Assembly: GCA_017303875.1 (NCBI GenBank)
Contig: JAFLBP010000026.1
Location: forward strand, 1 to 64,000
DNA: 64,000 nt
Direction of reading: 5' to 3'
From: Chitinophagales bacterium
GTDB taxonomy: Bacteria; Bacteroidota; Bacteroidia; Chitinophagales; Saprospiraceae
Shown here: positions 1-8,461 of the stretch, one piece after another
Layout of the letters: each line of letters begins with the position of its first letter
Position numbering within the stretch: position 1 is the first letter of the stretch
Notes under the pieces: generated by a model
What the model saw: the letters and a program-made list of their open reading frames with translations, nothing else
Told to the model about the DNA's origin: nothing
Databases searched by the model: none
Made by a program: the position numbers and the translations under genes

Positions 1-93
1 AAAAAATGGACTGTACCTATTCATAACTGGGGTATCGTCCTCAATGCTTTTTTAACTACCTTTGAAAAGCGTTGCCAAATCGATCTCCAGTGA
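1..93 (+). pseudogene. C-terminal fragment of IS256-like transposase (cut by window edge)
   Basis: Reading frame 1 from the first base gives 30 residues ending at TGA (91-93). They include the stretch TVPIHNWGIVLNAFLTTFE, which resembles the C-terminal tails of IS256/mutator-type transposases, where a W-x-x-P-I-x-N-W motif is typical (family knowledge, recalled and not searched). A 24-base terminal-repeat-like sequence follows directly, which fits the right end of an insertion sequence. The rest of the element lies outside the window, so it cannot be said whether the transposase is intact. The product, if complete, would be a DDE transposase. Confidence 0.55.
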
Positions 94-101
94 AAACCAG
101 T

Positions 102-149
102 TTACACAAAAATCTTTAGACTCTCTTACACAAAAATCTTTAGACTCTC
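102..149. repeat. Two tandem 24-bp copies of a putative IS terminal repeat
   Basis: TTACACAAAAATCTTTAGAC followed by TCTC occurs at 102-125 and again, identically and with no gap, at 126-149. TTACACAAAA-type ends are typical of the outward end of IS256-family elements. A single terminal repeat would be expected; the exact tandem duplication is unusual. The left partner repeat is outside the window. Confidence 0.55.
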
Positions 150-203
150 ATTTTGAATTTTTGATGCTTGATTTTTAATTGATTATCAATAGTTTGAATT
201 TTC

Positions 204-366
<163 letters not shown>

Positions 367-374
367 AAAAAAAC

Positions 375-1730
375 TTGTTTCCTCCTCCTTTTATCCGACA
401 AATGCAGGGGCTGCTGGGCGATGCCTGGCCGCTGCTGGAAGCCGCGTTACAGTCATCGCCGCCGGTGAGTATTCGGTTTAATCCGTCCAAGGCTGTTGAT
501 CGGGTATATTGGCCGGAGGTTTCGGCATCGGTGCCCTGGCATCCGGATGGGCATTACCTGAAGCAGCGGCCGGTTTTTACCCTCGACCCGATGTTGCATG
601 CCGGCGCTTACTATGTGCAGGAGGCCTCTTCGATGTTTGTATATGAGGCGCTGCGGCAACACCGGCCGGAAGGCCCACTGCGGGTACTGGATCTTTGCGC
701 TGCACCTGGCGGGAAAAGTACCTTGCTGGCTGCAATGCTCGGTCCTGATGATTTGTTGTTGAGCAATGAGGTGATCCGGCAACGCACCGGCCCGCTTCGC
801 GAAAATCTTGAGCGTTGGGGGATTAGCAATTTAGCAGTTGCTAACGCCGATTCTGAGGATTTTACTGCTTTGGAAGGGTATTTTGATGTGATTCTGACGG
901 ATGCGCCATGCAGCGGTGAAGGCTTGTTCAGAAAAGACCCTGATGCCATTAAAGAATGGTCATTGCCCAATGTGGAGTTGTGCGCTGGCCGGCAAAGGCG
1001 TATTCTGGCTGCTGCGGTGCAAGCCCTTAAACCTGGCGGATTGCTGTTGTACAGCACCTGCACGTACAATGCGATGGAAGATGAAGACAATGCGCATTGG
1101 TTGCAAACGCAATTTGACCTGCAAGCCTTAACGATTCAAACGCCTCCGGAATGGGGTATTGAGGGCAACGGCGCAAATGGTTATCATTTTTACCCGCACA
1201 AATTGGCGGGTGAAGGCTTTTACCTTGCCGCTTTTCGTAAAGCTGCGGGCGAAATACCAAAACGCAATACGCCCGCTCATTTTGCAAAACTCAAAGCCCT
1301 GCCCAAAGCCCAACTGGCACAGTTGCCGCCCGTTTTCCGGGATTCATCGGCATTAAACTTTTACCTTACCCCGACAGAAGAAATCATCGCCCTACCCAAA
1401 CACCTCGAAACGGATTTCCTGATATTAGATAAAGTGTTGAAAAACAAATGGTTCGGCGTGTTGGCAGGTACGTTTAAGGGGCGCGATTTTATTCCGGCAC
1501 ATGGTTTGGCGATGAGCCTGGAAATCAGTGCAGCCCTTCCGGCGCTTGAGCTGAGCCGGGAAGATGCCCTGCGTTTTCTCAAAAAAGAAACCTTCGATTT
1601 GCCTTCCGGCGCCGCCAATGGCTGGACGCTGGCGCGCTTTGCCGGTCTGAATCTGGGCTGGATGAAAGTACTGCCCAACCGAATGAACAACTATTTGCCG
1701 CAGGAGCGCCGGATTCGCATGGAAATTTAG
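375..1730 (+). CDS. RsmF/NOL1-NOP2-Sun family RNA (cytosine-5) methyltransferase
   Basis: Probable SAM-dependent 5-methylcytosine methyltransferase acting on rRNA or tRNA. The SAM-binding signature VLDLCAAPGGKS lies at about residues 106-117. The catalytic motif DAPCSGEG is at about 176-183, and the second cysteine motif (STCTYN) at about 227-232, so both family cysteines are present. The C-terminal third (from about residue 300) resembles the PUA-like extension of RsmF proteins. An in-frame stop at 366-368 leaves only TTG (375) or ATG (402) as starts. TTG keeps the usual N-terminal helix ('PPPFIRQMQGLLG') seen in the family, so it is chosen. The start sits just after a heptanucleotide array, so repeat length could influence expression (inference). 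The gene stands alone and converges with the sigma-factor operon. Confidence 0.88.
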   Translation: MFPPPFIRQMQGLLGDAWPLLEAALQSSPPVSIRFNPSKAVDRVYWPEVSASVPWHPDGHYLKQRPVFTLDPMLHAGAYYVQEASSMFVYEALRQHRPEGPLRVLDLCAAPGGKSTLLAAMLGPDDLLLSNEVIRQRTGPLRENLERWGISNLAVANADSEDFTALEGYFDVILTDAPCSGEGLFRKDPDAIKEWSLPNVELCAGRQRRILAAAVQALKPGGLLLYSTCTYNAMEDEDNAHWLQTQFDLQALTIQTPPEWGIEGNGANGYHFYPHKLAGEGFYLAAFRKAAGEIPKRNTPAHFAKLKALPKAQLAQLPPVFRDSSALNFYLTPTEEIIALPKHLETDFLILDKVLKNKWFGVLAGTFKGRDFIPAHGLAMSLEISAALPALELSREDALRFLKKETFDLPSGAANGWTLARFAGLNLGWMKVLPNRMNNYLPQERRIRMEI

Positions 1731-1752
1731 CGCTTTGCGTTTGTTCTGAAAG

Positions 1753-2337
1753 TCATTTCTCACTTCGTTTTGTCGCAGGTGTAAAAAACTGCATTAGTCC
1801 CGGCTGTGTACCGATGGCTCCGGCTTGATCCGAGACCTGTACATTGGGAAATGGATCGGCCTGCGGGTGATGTTCCGCCGCTTGCGGAGTGTTTGTGTTT
1901 ACTTGCGCAATCGGGATGTTAACTGGTACAAGTATTTGTTTTTCAATGATTTGGGTTTTGTATTTTATTTTTTCCAGGTAAATGGTATCTGTTTTTTGAA
2001 CGATTATTTTCTCCGGTTCGGGCGTTGTTGCCGGGGGGCTTGCCTGGCCCGGTTTCAGTAGGTAGGTCGTCAATGCGGAGCACAGGCAGGCGAGGATAAG
2101 CGTCGCAATAGAGACGCTGCGCCGATACCAGGGCTGTGGGGCGGGCAAGTGCCGGAGAATGGCTTCGCGCAATGCCGGGGGCGGAGTGGGCGCTGCATCG
2201 ATATGCCGCAAATGCGCAGCGGTTTCGTAAAGGTTTTGGTAGGCCGATTCCGACATAAACGCCAGCACAAACTGTCGTTCTTCAGCGTTAAGGGCTTCAA
2301 AAGCCTTGTTTTCTGCCAGTTCGAGTAGGTCAAACAT
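1753..2337 (-). CDS. Putative membrane-anchored anti-sigma factor / sigma-operon partner
   Basis: A 194-residue protein encoded 6 bases downstream of the ECF sigma factor gene. The N-terminal 70 residues are charged and predicted to be cytoplasmic. One membrane segment lies at about residues 74-94 (RSVSIATLILACLCSALTTY). A proline-rich linker and a charged coiled-coil-like stretch rich in K/E/I follow, then a periplasmic tail. This topology (cytoplasmic domain, one helix, periplasmic domain) and the position next to a sigma factor suggest an anti-sigma role. No zinc-binding HxxxCxxC motif is visible, so it would not be of the ZAS type. No specific family was recognised; the function is inferred from context. 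Confidence 0.6.
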   Translation of the reverse strand: MFDLLELAENKAFEALNAEERQFVLAFMSESAYQNLYETAAHLRHIDAAPTPPPALREAILRHLPAPQPWYRRSVSIATLILACLCSALTTYLLKPGQASPPATTPEPEKIIVQKTDTIYLEKIKYKTQIIEKQILVPVNIPIAQVNTNTPQAAEHHPQADPFPNVQVSDQAGAIGTQPGLMQFFTPATKRSEK

Positions 2338-2343
2338 ACGATT

Positions 2344-2904
2344 TCAGATAAAGCTGTTTTTGGGAATATGCTCGCCCAACTTGCGCAGGGCATTAAAAAT
2401 TCTGGACTTAACGGTTCCTTCGGGGCAGTCCAGGATGCTTGCGATTTCTTTGATCGACAGCGCTTCCTGATAGCGCAGCAAAACGCATTGCCGGTGCATC
2501 GGGTCAAGGGCATCGAGGGCTAAGCGCAAGGTGGCGTCGAGCAGGGCCTGGTCTATGGTTTCGGGCAGCAGTTCTGATGTTTCGGGAAGCAGCAGCGGCT
2601 GTGCTTTTTCCCGGACGGCAAGCCGGCGGAACTCGTTTTTGCACAAATTGGCGGCTAGTGTGTACAGCCAGGTTTTAAAAGGCAGATCGGGGTTGTACCG
2701 GCCTCCTTTTTCCAATAATTTGAGGAAAAGTTCCTGCGTAAAGTCCTCCGCTTTGGCCTGATCCCGATAAAAGCTCCTGTAAAAATAGCGGAACATCTGT
2801 GTGCCGTAGCGCTCGTACAATTCGGCCATTGCAGCGCGATCCTGGCGGCGGCCGAGGGCCGCCGCCAGCTGTTCGTCGGTATATCGCTGATAAGAATTCG
2901 GCAC
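2344..2904 (-). CDS. ECF RNA polymerase sigma factor (sigma-70 family)
   Basis: A 186-residue extracytoplasmic-function sigma factor. Region 2 is seen in the first half (AMAELYERYGTQMFRYFYRS, then DFTQELFLKLLE and FKTWLYTLAANLCKNEFRR). Region 4 is in the last third (LDPMHRQCVLLRYQEALSIK followed by EIASILDCPEGTVKSR), the helix-turn-helix that reads the -35 element. The open frame continues to 2991 but would overlap the preceding gene. A GTG at 2904, 2 bases after that gene's stop codon, starts with 'PNSYQRYTDEQL' and is the better start. It is translationally packed between a secreted SUMF1 protein (upstream) and a membrane protein that may be its anti-sigma factor (downstream). Confidence 0.88.
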   Translation of the reverse strand: MPNSYQRYTDEQLAAALGRRQDRAAMAELYERYGTQMFRYFYRSFYRDQAKAEDFTQELFLKLLEKGGRYNPDLPFKTWLYTLAANLCKNEFRRLAVREKAQPLLLPETSELLPETIDQALLDATLRLALDALDPMHRQCVLLRYQEALSIKEIASILDCPEGTVKSRIFNALRKLGEHIPKNSFI

Positions 2905-2906
2905 GT

Positions 2907-4475
2907 TTACTCTTCGATTACGTCCATAAAGATACGAAAACCAAGTGTAGCAGCCGGTCCGCTGTAGTTGCCGTTGCTTGAAATCTGACACTGGAAGGCG
3001 TCATCAGCCCAGCTGCCACCTTTCGAGAGGCCGGGTTGGCTCGTCATTTCCGCCACATTGCCGCTGATGTTGTACAAACCGGCATTATTTGGAAAATAAG
3101 TACCTACAGGAACAGGGAAAAAGCCGCCGTCTTCGGCGGGGTTGCTGCCGCAGCCTTTACAGGCCTCCGAAGCATTGAGGTTAAGCAGGTAGCAGCCTTT
3201 GTTGTTGCGGACATAGTAGCCGCCCCAGGGATAAGGCGCGGTCTGGTCCAGATTGTAGCGTGCGGCGGCTTCCCATTCGCCCGGTGTCGGCAGGTGAAAA
3301 AGTACTTTTTTGAACTTTTTCTTTTTGTCGGCAGAAGCATTGTAGGCTTCCGTCAGCCAGTGGCAGTATTCCTGGGCAGCCTCGTAGCTGATTTGCTGGA
3401 TGGGTGCATTGCTATCATCGGGATGGCCGTGTTTAAAAAGTTGCGCGGGTGTGAGGTGCTTCAGTGAGTCGGGCAGCAAGCTATCCCAGTCGGTTTTTTG
3501 CTGTTTGCAGCGATCCAGCAGTTCGTAATTTCGATTTTTCAGGAGGTCTTGCAGGAAGAGGTCGTATTGCTCGCGGCTGGTTTCCGTTTCGCAGGCATAT
3601 AATTGTCCGCCTACTTTTTTCATCATTTTATCAATCGGTTTTATGGGAAGGCGGGCTGGCGGGTCTTCCTGCACCGGGCTGAAATAGCGTCTGACCTCGG
3701 CGCTTTTACCACCGGCCTCGGCGATTTGCAGGGCCAGTGAGCGTATGGCTTCGGCCTTGTTGCTCATTTGCAGTTTTTCATAATGCGCGTGCAGGAGCAG
3801 CAATGCCGGCAGGTAATTGAGGTTGAGCGCCGCGAGTTGTTCGGTATTTTGCCCGGCCTGCAGCGCCACGCGCAGATAATCCAGCAGGAAGCGGTTTTCA
3901 AAATTGAATTGCAGGGTCTGGATATTGTCGAATGGAATCTGACTGTATTGCAGCGCCAGTCCGGTGAGGTACAAATACGCCTGCTCGGCTTGTACCATCT
4001 GCTGATCGGCGGCAACGCTCAGGTAGATTTTTTTACCGGGATTGGCCTCCTGCATGCTCAGCAGTGTTTTGGGGCCTTCTGTCACCTGAAATTCAGGCTG
4101 GAGCTGTCGAATGAAATTCCGAAATGCAGGGTCGTTCAGCATATCCAGCGGAACCACTGCTACTTCAGGGCGAAGATTGAGGGTATATTGCAAGGCCCAG
4201 ACGGGAAAAGCAGCGGCCTGATCGGGCACCAACAAAAGCGAAGGACTTTCGACCGACATGAGGGCGTTGTAGTGCCAGTTCAATGCTGCCGATTGGCAAT
4301 TATTGGCTTCATACCAGGCTTTGCAGGCCGTTCTAAAAGCTGGAATATCCCCTTTTTCAATGGCAGATCGGATGGGATGAGCCGGCGTTTGGGCATTTAC
4401 CTGATGTGCTTTCAATACAAGCGGCAGAGTCAGGCCCGGCAATAGGAGTAAAATCAGGAGCAGACGTTGTAGCAT
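2907..4475 (-). CDS. Secreted protein with C-terminal SUMF1/FGE-like domain
   Basis: A 522-residue protein starting at ATG 4475 with a clear signal peptide (MLQRLLLILLLLPGLTLPLV, then a likely cut after VNAQ). The frame is open further upstream but without a better start. Residues 30 to about 285 form a helical, leucine-rich region with no recognised family. From about residue 290 the protein matches the formylglycine-generating-enzyme/SUMF1 fold: LPTPGEWEAAAR, PYPWGG, GLYNISGNVAEM, KGGSW and LGFRIF are the hallmark segments. In Bacteroidota this fold is found in sulfatase-activating enzymes and in gliding/T9SS proteins such as GldJ/GldK (family knowledge). Which role applies here is not clear. 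It is the first gene of an operon with an ECF sigma factor, with its stop only 2 bases from the sigma start. Confidence 0.78.
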   Translation of the reverse strand: MLQRLLLILLLLPGLTLPLVLKAHQVNAQTPAHPIRSAIEKGDIPAFRTACKAWYEANNCQSAALNWHYNALMSVESPSLLLVPDQAAAFPVWALQYTLNLRPEVAVVPLDMLNDPAFRNFIRQLQPEFQVTEGPKTLLSMQEANPGKKIYLSVAADQQMVQAEQAYLYLTGLALQYSQIPFDNIQTLQFNFENRFLLDYLRVALQAGQNTEQLAALNLNYLPALLLLHAHYEKLQMSNKAEAIRSLALQIAEAGGKSAEVRRYFSPVQEDPPARLPIKPIDKMMKKVGGQLYACETETSREQYDLFLQDLLKNRNYELLDRCKQQKTDWDSLLPDSLKHLTPAQLFKHGHPDDSNAPIQQISYEAAQEYCHWLTEAYNASADKKKKFKKVLFHLPTPGEWEAAARYNLDQTAPYPWGGYYVRNNKGCYLLNLNASEACKGCGSNPAEDGGFFPVPVGTYFPNNAGLYNISGNVAEMTSQPGLSKGGSWADDAFQCQISSNGNYSGPAATLGFRIFMDVIEE

Positions 4476-4574
4476 GGCGGTGGTTGTTTTTTTACCTGTT
4501 ACCCCTTGTGCTTTAAAACGTTCAGCAGATTCGGGAAAAAAGTTGGGATATTTGCCCCTCAAAAAATAACTGTT

Positions 4575-5465
4575 ATGTTGTATGTCGTTCTGGCCGTGTT
4601 ATGCTCGGTGCTGCTCGGGTTTATTTTCAAACTGTTTCCGCGTTTCGGGGTGGACACTTTTCAGGCCATTGTTTTTAATTACATGACCTGCGTTTTGTGT
4701 GGCTGGGTGCATATTGGCGAATTTCCGGCGCACCCCGGTGTGGGCGCATTTTTGTGGCAGCCCTATGCGATGATGCTGGGCTTAGTATTTGTAAGCGGCT
4801 TTAACCTGGCGGCCCTGACGGTGCGCCATTTCGGCGTAACGGTCAGTCAGATCATGCAGCGGATGTCTATCCTGATGACGGTTCCTTTTGCCGTACTGCT
4901 ATATCAGGAATCGGCGGGTTTATTAAAAATATTAGGCATTTTAGCGGCCATTGGGGCTATAATTCTGAGTAATTGGCCTAAAAAGAATGCAGCTGCGCAG
5001 TTGCCGGCCGACGGAGTAGTCAAAAAAGCGTGGCTTTGGGCGATACCGTTTTTCACCTGGTTGCTGGCGGCGGTCATTGAAGTGACGTTTGTATTTTTGG
5101 AAAAAGAAAGCTACATCCAGCCCGGCGATGTGCGTTTTATCTGTACGGTTTTTTTTACGGCGGGTCTGATCGGGATGGCCGTAGCAGGCACCGGCTGGGT
5201 CAGGGGGACGATGCAGTTCTCCTGGCGCAATGTTCTGGCTGGCATTGTTCTGGGTATTCCGAATTACGGGAGTATGCTGTTCCTGTTGCTGGCGCTCAGT
5301 TCCGGTATGGAAGGTTCCTTCGTTTTTCCGGTTACCAATGTGGCGATTATTTTGCTCACAACCATTGGCGCGGTTTCCATGTTTAAGGAACGCTTGAGCA
5401 CCATCAACTGGGCAGGAGTGCTGTTGTCGGTGCTGGCGATTACCTTAATCTCGATGAAATTATGA
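4575..5465 (+). CDS. EamA/DMT-type membrane transporter
   Basis: A 296-residue, very hydrophobic protein with about ten membrane segments in two similar halves, the arrangement of the drug/metabolite transporter superfamily. The second half carries the typical end of EamA domains (PVTNVAIILLTTIGAVSMFK then ERLSTINWAGVLLSVLAI). The open frame begins at 4506, but the ATG at 4575 starts directly with the first membrane helix (MLYVVLAVLCSVLLGF) and is preferred. The substrate cannot be read from the sequence. The gene is divergent from the SUMF1/sigma operon and its stop overlaps the start of the next gene by 4 bases (ATGA), so the two are probably co-translated. Confidence 0.82.
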   Translation: MLYVVLAVLCSVLLGFIFKLFPRFGVDTFQAIVFNYMTCVLCGWVHIGEFPAHPGVGAFLWQPYAMMLGLVFVSGFNLAALTVRHFGVTVSQIMQRMSILMTVPFAVLLYQESAGLLKILGILAAIGAIILSNWPKKNAAAQLPADGVVKKAWLWAIPFFTWLLAAVIEVTFVFLEKESYIQPGDVRFICTVFFTAGLIGMAVAGTGWVRGTMQFSWRNVLAGIVLGIPNYGSMLFLLLALSSGMEGSFVFPVTNVAIILLTTIGAVSMFKERLSTINWAGVLLSVLAITLISMKL

Positions 5466-6079
5466 GCGAAACGCCAACCACACAGCAGCAGCAGGATCGG
5501 CAGATGATCTTTCATCCCTCCAACATCATGCTGTTTTTCCTGCTGGCAGGCTTGTCTTTTTTATTTCTGGCCCTGACGGTCTCCTACGTGTACACCCGTA
5601 CTACCATGAATGTGGCGCCGGTCAGACTGCCCTGGCTTTTTTTATTCAATACCCTCATCCTGCTGGGCAGCAGCTACACCATGATGCAGGCTAAAAAATG
5701 CTACATTCAGGATAATACCGCCGGGTATCAGCAGCAGCTCAAGTATACCATTATATTGTCGGTTTTGTTTATGCTGTTACAGGGCCTGGCCTGGTACCTG
5801 CTTTTTACGGATAATATTTTGCTAAACAGCTCTACCACAACGGCTTATCTGTATGTCATTTCTTTTGTGCACCTGGCACACGTGGTAGCCGGGCTGCCAT
5901 TCCTTATCCTGTTTTACTACCGCGCCAAAAAACACATGATTGATCCCGTAACGGTTTTAATTTACTTTTCAGACCCGGAAAAACGACTCCGCCTGCGGCT
6001 GCTCACAGTGTACTGGCATTTCTTAGATGTGTTGTGGATCTACCTGGTGTTGTTTTTTGCTGTGAATATGTTGGTTTAA
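5462..6079 (+). CDS. Cytochrome c oxidase subunit III-like membrane protein
   Basis: A 205-residue protein with five predicted membrane segments and the pattern of heme-copper oxidase subunit III. It begins 'FHPSNIMLFFLLAGLSFLFL', has a central HLAHVVAGLPFL helix and ends with VYWHFLDVLWIYLVLFF, the HFLDxxW signature of subunit III. Subunit III does not bind metal; it stabilises the proton-pumping core in the inner membrane. It overlaps the EamA gene by 4 bases. No subunit I, II or IV genes are nearby, so this is a solitary copy, which is odd because these genes normally sit in a cluster. Divergent solitary CoxC-like proteins are common in Bacteroidota. Confidence 0.82.
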   Translation: MSETPTTQQQQDRQMIFHPSNIMLFFLLAGLSFLFLALTVSYVYTRTTMNVAPVRLPWLFLFNTLILLGSSYTMMQAKKCYIQDNTAGYQQQLKYTIILSVLFMLLQGLAWYLLFTDNILLNSSTTTAYLYVISFVHLAHVVAGLPFLILFYYRAKKHMIDPVTVLIYFSDPEKRLRLRLLTVYWHFLDVLWIYLVLFFAVNMLV

Positions 6080-6110
6080 GGTAATACCTTCGCAGCCCTA
6101 ACCATTGACT

Positions 6111-7265
6111 ATGCTGCAATTTGAAGATCGTCCTTATCTGCTACCCGATGAACAAGTACCCGAAGCGCTTCGCGAACTCCTGAGCTACCCGCCTGTGCTG
6201 GCCGGGGTGCGGCAGTTTATGTCGGAGCCAATGGCGGATTATATCTTGTCGCAACAGGCAGATATTCAGTCAATTACAGATTTTCAGGCTAAAATTATCT
6301 ACCGCATTATGCGGGCCATTGAAAAGGCGAGTATTGAAAATCTGAGTACCAGCGGCTTGGAAAATCTGTCGCCCGACAAGCGCTATCTGTTTATTTCCAA
6401 CCACCGCGATATTGTCCTGGATTCCGCATTTTTGAATACGGTTTTATTTGCCGAAGGCTTTAAAACAAGTCAGATTGCCATCGGCGACAACCTCATGCGG
6501 CACCGGATTTCCGAGCTGTTGTTTCGCCTGAACAAGAGTTTTGTCGTTAAGCGCAGCGGTTCGCCCATTGAGTTGTACCGCTATTCTGTACAAATGTCGG
6601 AGTATATCCGGGATACCATTTTATCGGGCACCGATTCGGTGTGGATTGCCCAGCGCGAAGGCCGCGCCAAGGACGGCAACGACCGCACGCAGGCGGCTTT
6701 GCTGAAAATGATCAGCCTGGCTTCCGGTGGCGATGTGAAAAATTATTTCCGCGAATTATCGGTTGTACCCGTCGCCATCTCCTATGAAATTGACCCCTGC
6801 GGCGTTCTGAAAGCGCAGGAATTCCTGAATAAACAGCGCGATCCGGAGTACAAGAAATCTTTTCAGGAAGATGTCGCTTACATGATGCTCGGCATTCAGG
6901 GCCATAAAGGGCGGGTGCATTTTCATTTCGGCAAGCCGCTTGATACGGAATTAGAGCAATTGGACGCGGCGCCCAATGCCAAAAAGCAATTGGAAATGCT
7001 TGCGGAAATAATTGATCAGGCCATTTTTGAAGGCTATGCCCTGCACCCGATCAACTATCTGGCATACGACCTGCTTATGGGCGCGGAGCGTTTTGCCGAT
7101 CAATATTCAGGCGGACTTGGCGATACGCTGCGGCATTTTTTTGAGACACAATCGGCGCAGTTGCAACACGATGAAGCTGGTTTGGGCCGCAATTACCTGC
7201 TTGGTATTTATGCCAATGCAGTGGCCAATCACCTCAATATCGAGGCACTCCCGAACAACGCCTAA
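6111..7265 (+). CDS. 1-acyl-glycerol-3-phosphate acyltransferase-like (PlsC-type) protein
   Basis: A 384-residue protein with the acyltransferase motif NHRDIVLDSAF at about residues 99-109, a variant of the NHxxxxD catalytic motif where His and Asp are retained. A second conserved stretch (SVWIAQREGRAKDGNDRTQ, about 183-201) corresponds to the substrate-binding EGxR motif. No membrane segment is obvious, so membrane association would be peripheral. The ORF could start at TTG 6105; ATG 6111 is preferred. A promoter-like TAATACCTTCG element lies at about 6082. Likely acts in phospholipid or lipid-A-type acylation; the acceptor is unknown. Its stop codon overlaps that of the convergent downstream gene. 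Confidence 0.82.
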   Translation: MLQFEDRPYLLPDEQVPEALRELLSYPPVLAGVRQFMSEPMADYILSQQADIQSITDFQAKIIYRIMRAIEKASIENLSTSGLENLSPDKRYLFISNHRDIVLDSAFLNTVLFAEGFKTSQIAIGDNLMRHRISELLFRLNKSFVVKRSGSPIELYRYSVQMSEYIRDTILSGTDSVWIAQREGRAKDGNDRTQAALLKMISLASGGDVKNYFRELSVVPVAISYEIDPCGVLKAQEFLNKQRDPEYKKSFQEDVAYMMLGIQGHKGRVHFHFGKPLDTELEQLDAAPNAKKQLEMLAEIIDQAIFEGYALHPINYLAYDLLMGAERFADQYSGGLGDTLRHFFETQSAQLQHDEAGLGRNYLLGIYANAVANHLNIEALPNNA

Positions 7266-7783
7266 AACAAACGACTCGCTTCGGTGCGGATGGCCATAAT
7301 GGCCTGATCGAGTGCACTGAGCGGCTGAGCGTCCAATTGGGTGAGCAGGCGATTCACCAATGCTTCGGCATCTTCGTTGGGCTCGAGGTCCTGGGCGGCA
7401 AGGGTAATGCTGGCTAAGGTTTCGCGGCGTGCAACGGAAATGATCTGCCACAGGGTATCGGACACGTACAGCTGTTGAGAGACGTTGTGGTCGAACTCGT
7501 GGTTGATGGCGATGAGCAGTGCGGCCTGTAGCTCGCGCACATTCATGCCCGGCATGCGCACGCGCAGCAAGACGTTGGTCAGTTGTGTGCGGTCGCAGAG
7601 CAGGGTGAGGCGTTCGTAGGCTTGCAGGCGCAGCGGAAGTGTGGTTTTAAGGGCTTCCGAGCGTTGTGCGGCGGCAAATTCTGCGCTGCGCTGGGCAGCA
7701 ATCTGGCGCAGCACCATGTATGTTACCCCTCCGACGATGGCGGCGGGCAGGCAGTATTTCAGGATGTCAAGTGCAGTCTCCAT
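7262..7783 (-). CDS. Conserved hypothetical single-pass membrane protein
   Basis: A 173-residue protein with an N-terminal membrane segment (LKYCLPAAIVGGVTYMVL, about residues 7-24), followed by a soluble mostly helical domain with an 'RLQAYERLTLLCDRT' stretch. This layout is seen in uncharacterised Bacteroidota proteins, but no function is known to me. The frame is open to 7837, but a TATCTTTG promoter element (complement of 7835-7842) overlaps that region, so ATG 7783 is the better start. It converges with the acyltransferase gene and their stop codons overlap. Confidence 0.65.
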   Translation of the reverse strand: METALDILKYCLPAAIVGGVTYMVLRQIAAQRSAEFAAAQRSEALKTTLPLRLQAYERLTLLCDRTQLTNVLLRVRMPGMNVRELQAALLIAINHEFDHNVSQQLYVSDTLWQIISVARRETLASITLAAQDLEPNEDAEALVNRLLTQLDAQPLSALDQAIMAIRTEASRLF

Positions 7784-7834
7784 GCGGATACGTGTCTGTC
7801 TTTTTTGTGTAAATACTTGTTTGGAAATGGGGCG

Positions 7835-7842
7835 CAAAGATA
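7835..7842 (-). promoter_or_regulatory. Bacteroidota-type promoter -7 element (TATCTTTG)
   Basis: CAAAGATA on the plus strand reads TATCTTTG on the minus strand, a match to the TAnnTTTG consensus. It lies 52 bases before the ATG at 7783 and supports that start. Confidence 0.5.
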
Positions 7843-7956
7843 GGCGATTGCGCTTTTTTGAACCGTTTATGGTCGTGTTTTGAAAAACATTTTTGCAGGA
7901 ACGCTGTTTTTAATCAGTCTGTTTTAACAGAGGGCGGTTTTCAGAAAAAATATCTG

Positions 7957-7964
7957 TAAATTTG
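7957..7964 (+). promoter_or_regulatory. Bacteroidota-type promoter -7 element (TAAATTTG)
   Basis: TAAATTTG matches TAnnTTTG and lies 32 bases before the ATG at 7997. The alternative GTG start at 7964 would overlap the promoter itself, so the promoter helps decide the start. Confidence 0.55.
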
Positions 7965-7996
7965 TGCCGCTTTTTAACCTGAATTTGATTTTCGAT

Positions 7997-8362
7997 ATGG
8001 AAACTGTATTGGAGACAAGCCCGACGGCAACTCAAACTCCGATTATGCTTACTGCTGACGCGGCATCTCAGCTGCGCAACATCCGCGAACAGGAAAATAT
8101 TCCTGCCGATTATTGTCTGCGCGTAGGCGTAAAAGGCGGCGGTTGTTCCGGCTTTTCGTATGTCCTGGGCTTTGATGCCCCCGCTGAAGCCGATCAGCGT
8201 TTTGAAAGCCAGGGTATTGAGATTGTCATGAACAAAGCCCACGCCATTTATTTGCTGGGTATGGAAATTGATTTCCACAACGGCCTTGATAATCGCGGTT
8301 TTACTTTCAACAACCCGAATGCCGAAAGCACCTGCGGTTGCGGTACTTCGTTTTCGGCCTGA
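7997..8362 (+). CDS. A-type iron-sulfur carrier protein (HesB/IscA/SufA/ErpA family)
   Basis: A 121-residue Fe-S cluster assembly protein. The three cysteines that bind the cluster are present: one in VKGGGCSGFSY (mid-protein) and two in STCGCGTSF near the C-terminus. The protein would accept [2Fe-2S] or [4Fe-4S] clusters from a scaffold and pass them to target apoproteins in the cytoplasm. The first ~20 residues are a low-complexity Thr-rich lead. ATG 7997 is chosen because a promoter element lies at 7957-7964. No other suf or isc genes are nearby. A strong hairpin terminator follows 18 bases after the stop. Confidence 0.93.
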   Translation: METVLETSPTATQTPIMLTADAASQLRNIREQENIPADYCLRVGVKGGGCSGFSYVLGFDAPAEADQRFESQGIEIVMNKAHAIYLLGMEIDFHNGLDNRGFTFNNPNAESTCGCGTSFSA

Positions 8363-8380
8363 TACCCGGTAATACACGAA

Positions 8381-8440
8381 AAAAAAACAGGATCACAGAC
8401 AGCGCAGTTTTTGCCCTGTTGTCTGTGATCCTGTTTTTTT
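8381..8440. terminator. Bidirectional intrinsic terminator
   Basis: A perfect 20-base inverted repeat: 8381-8400 (an A run then ACAGGATCACAGAC) pairs with 8421-8440 (GTCTGTGATCCTGT then a T run), with a 20-base loop. With A/T tracts on both sides it can stop transcription from the Fe-S carrier gene (+) and from the convergent lipoprotein gene (-). Confidence 0.92.
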
Positions 8441-8461
8441 ATGCCCGTTCGGGAACATGCT

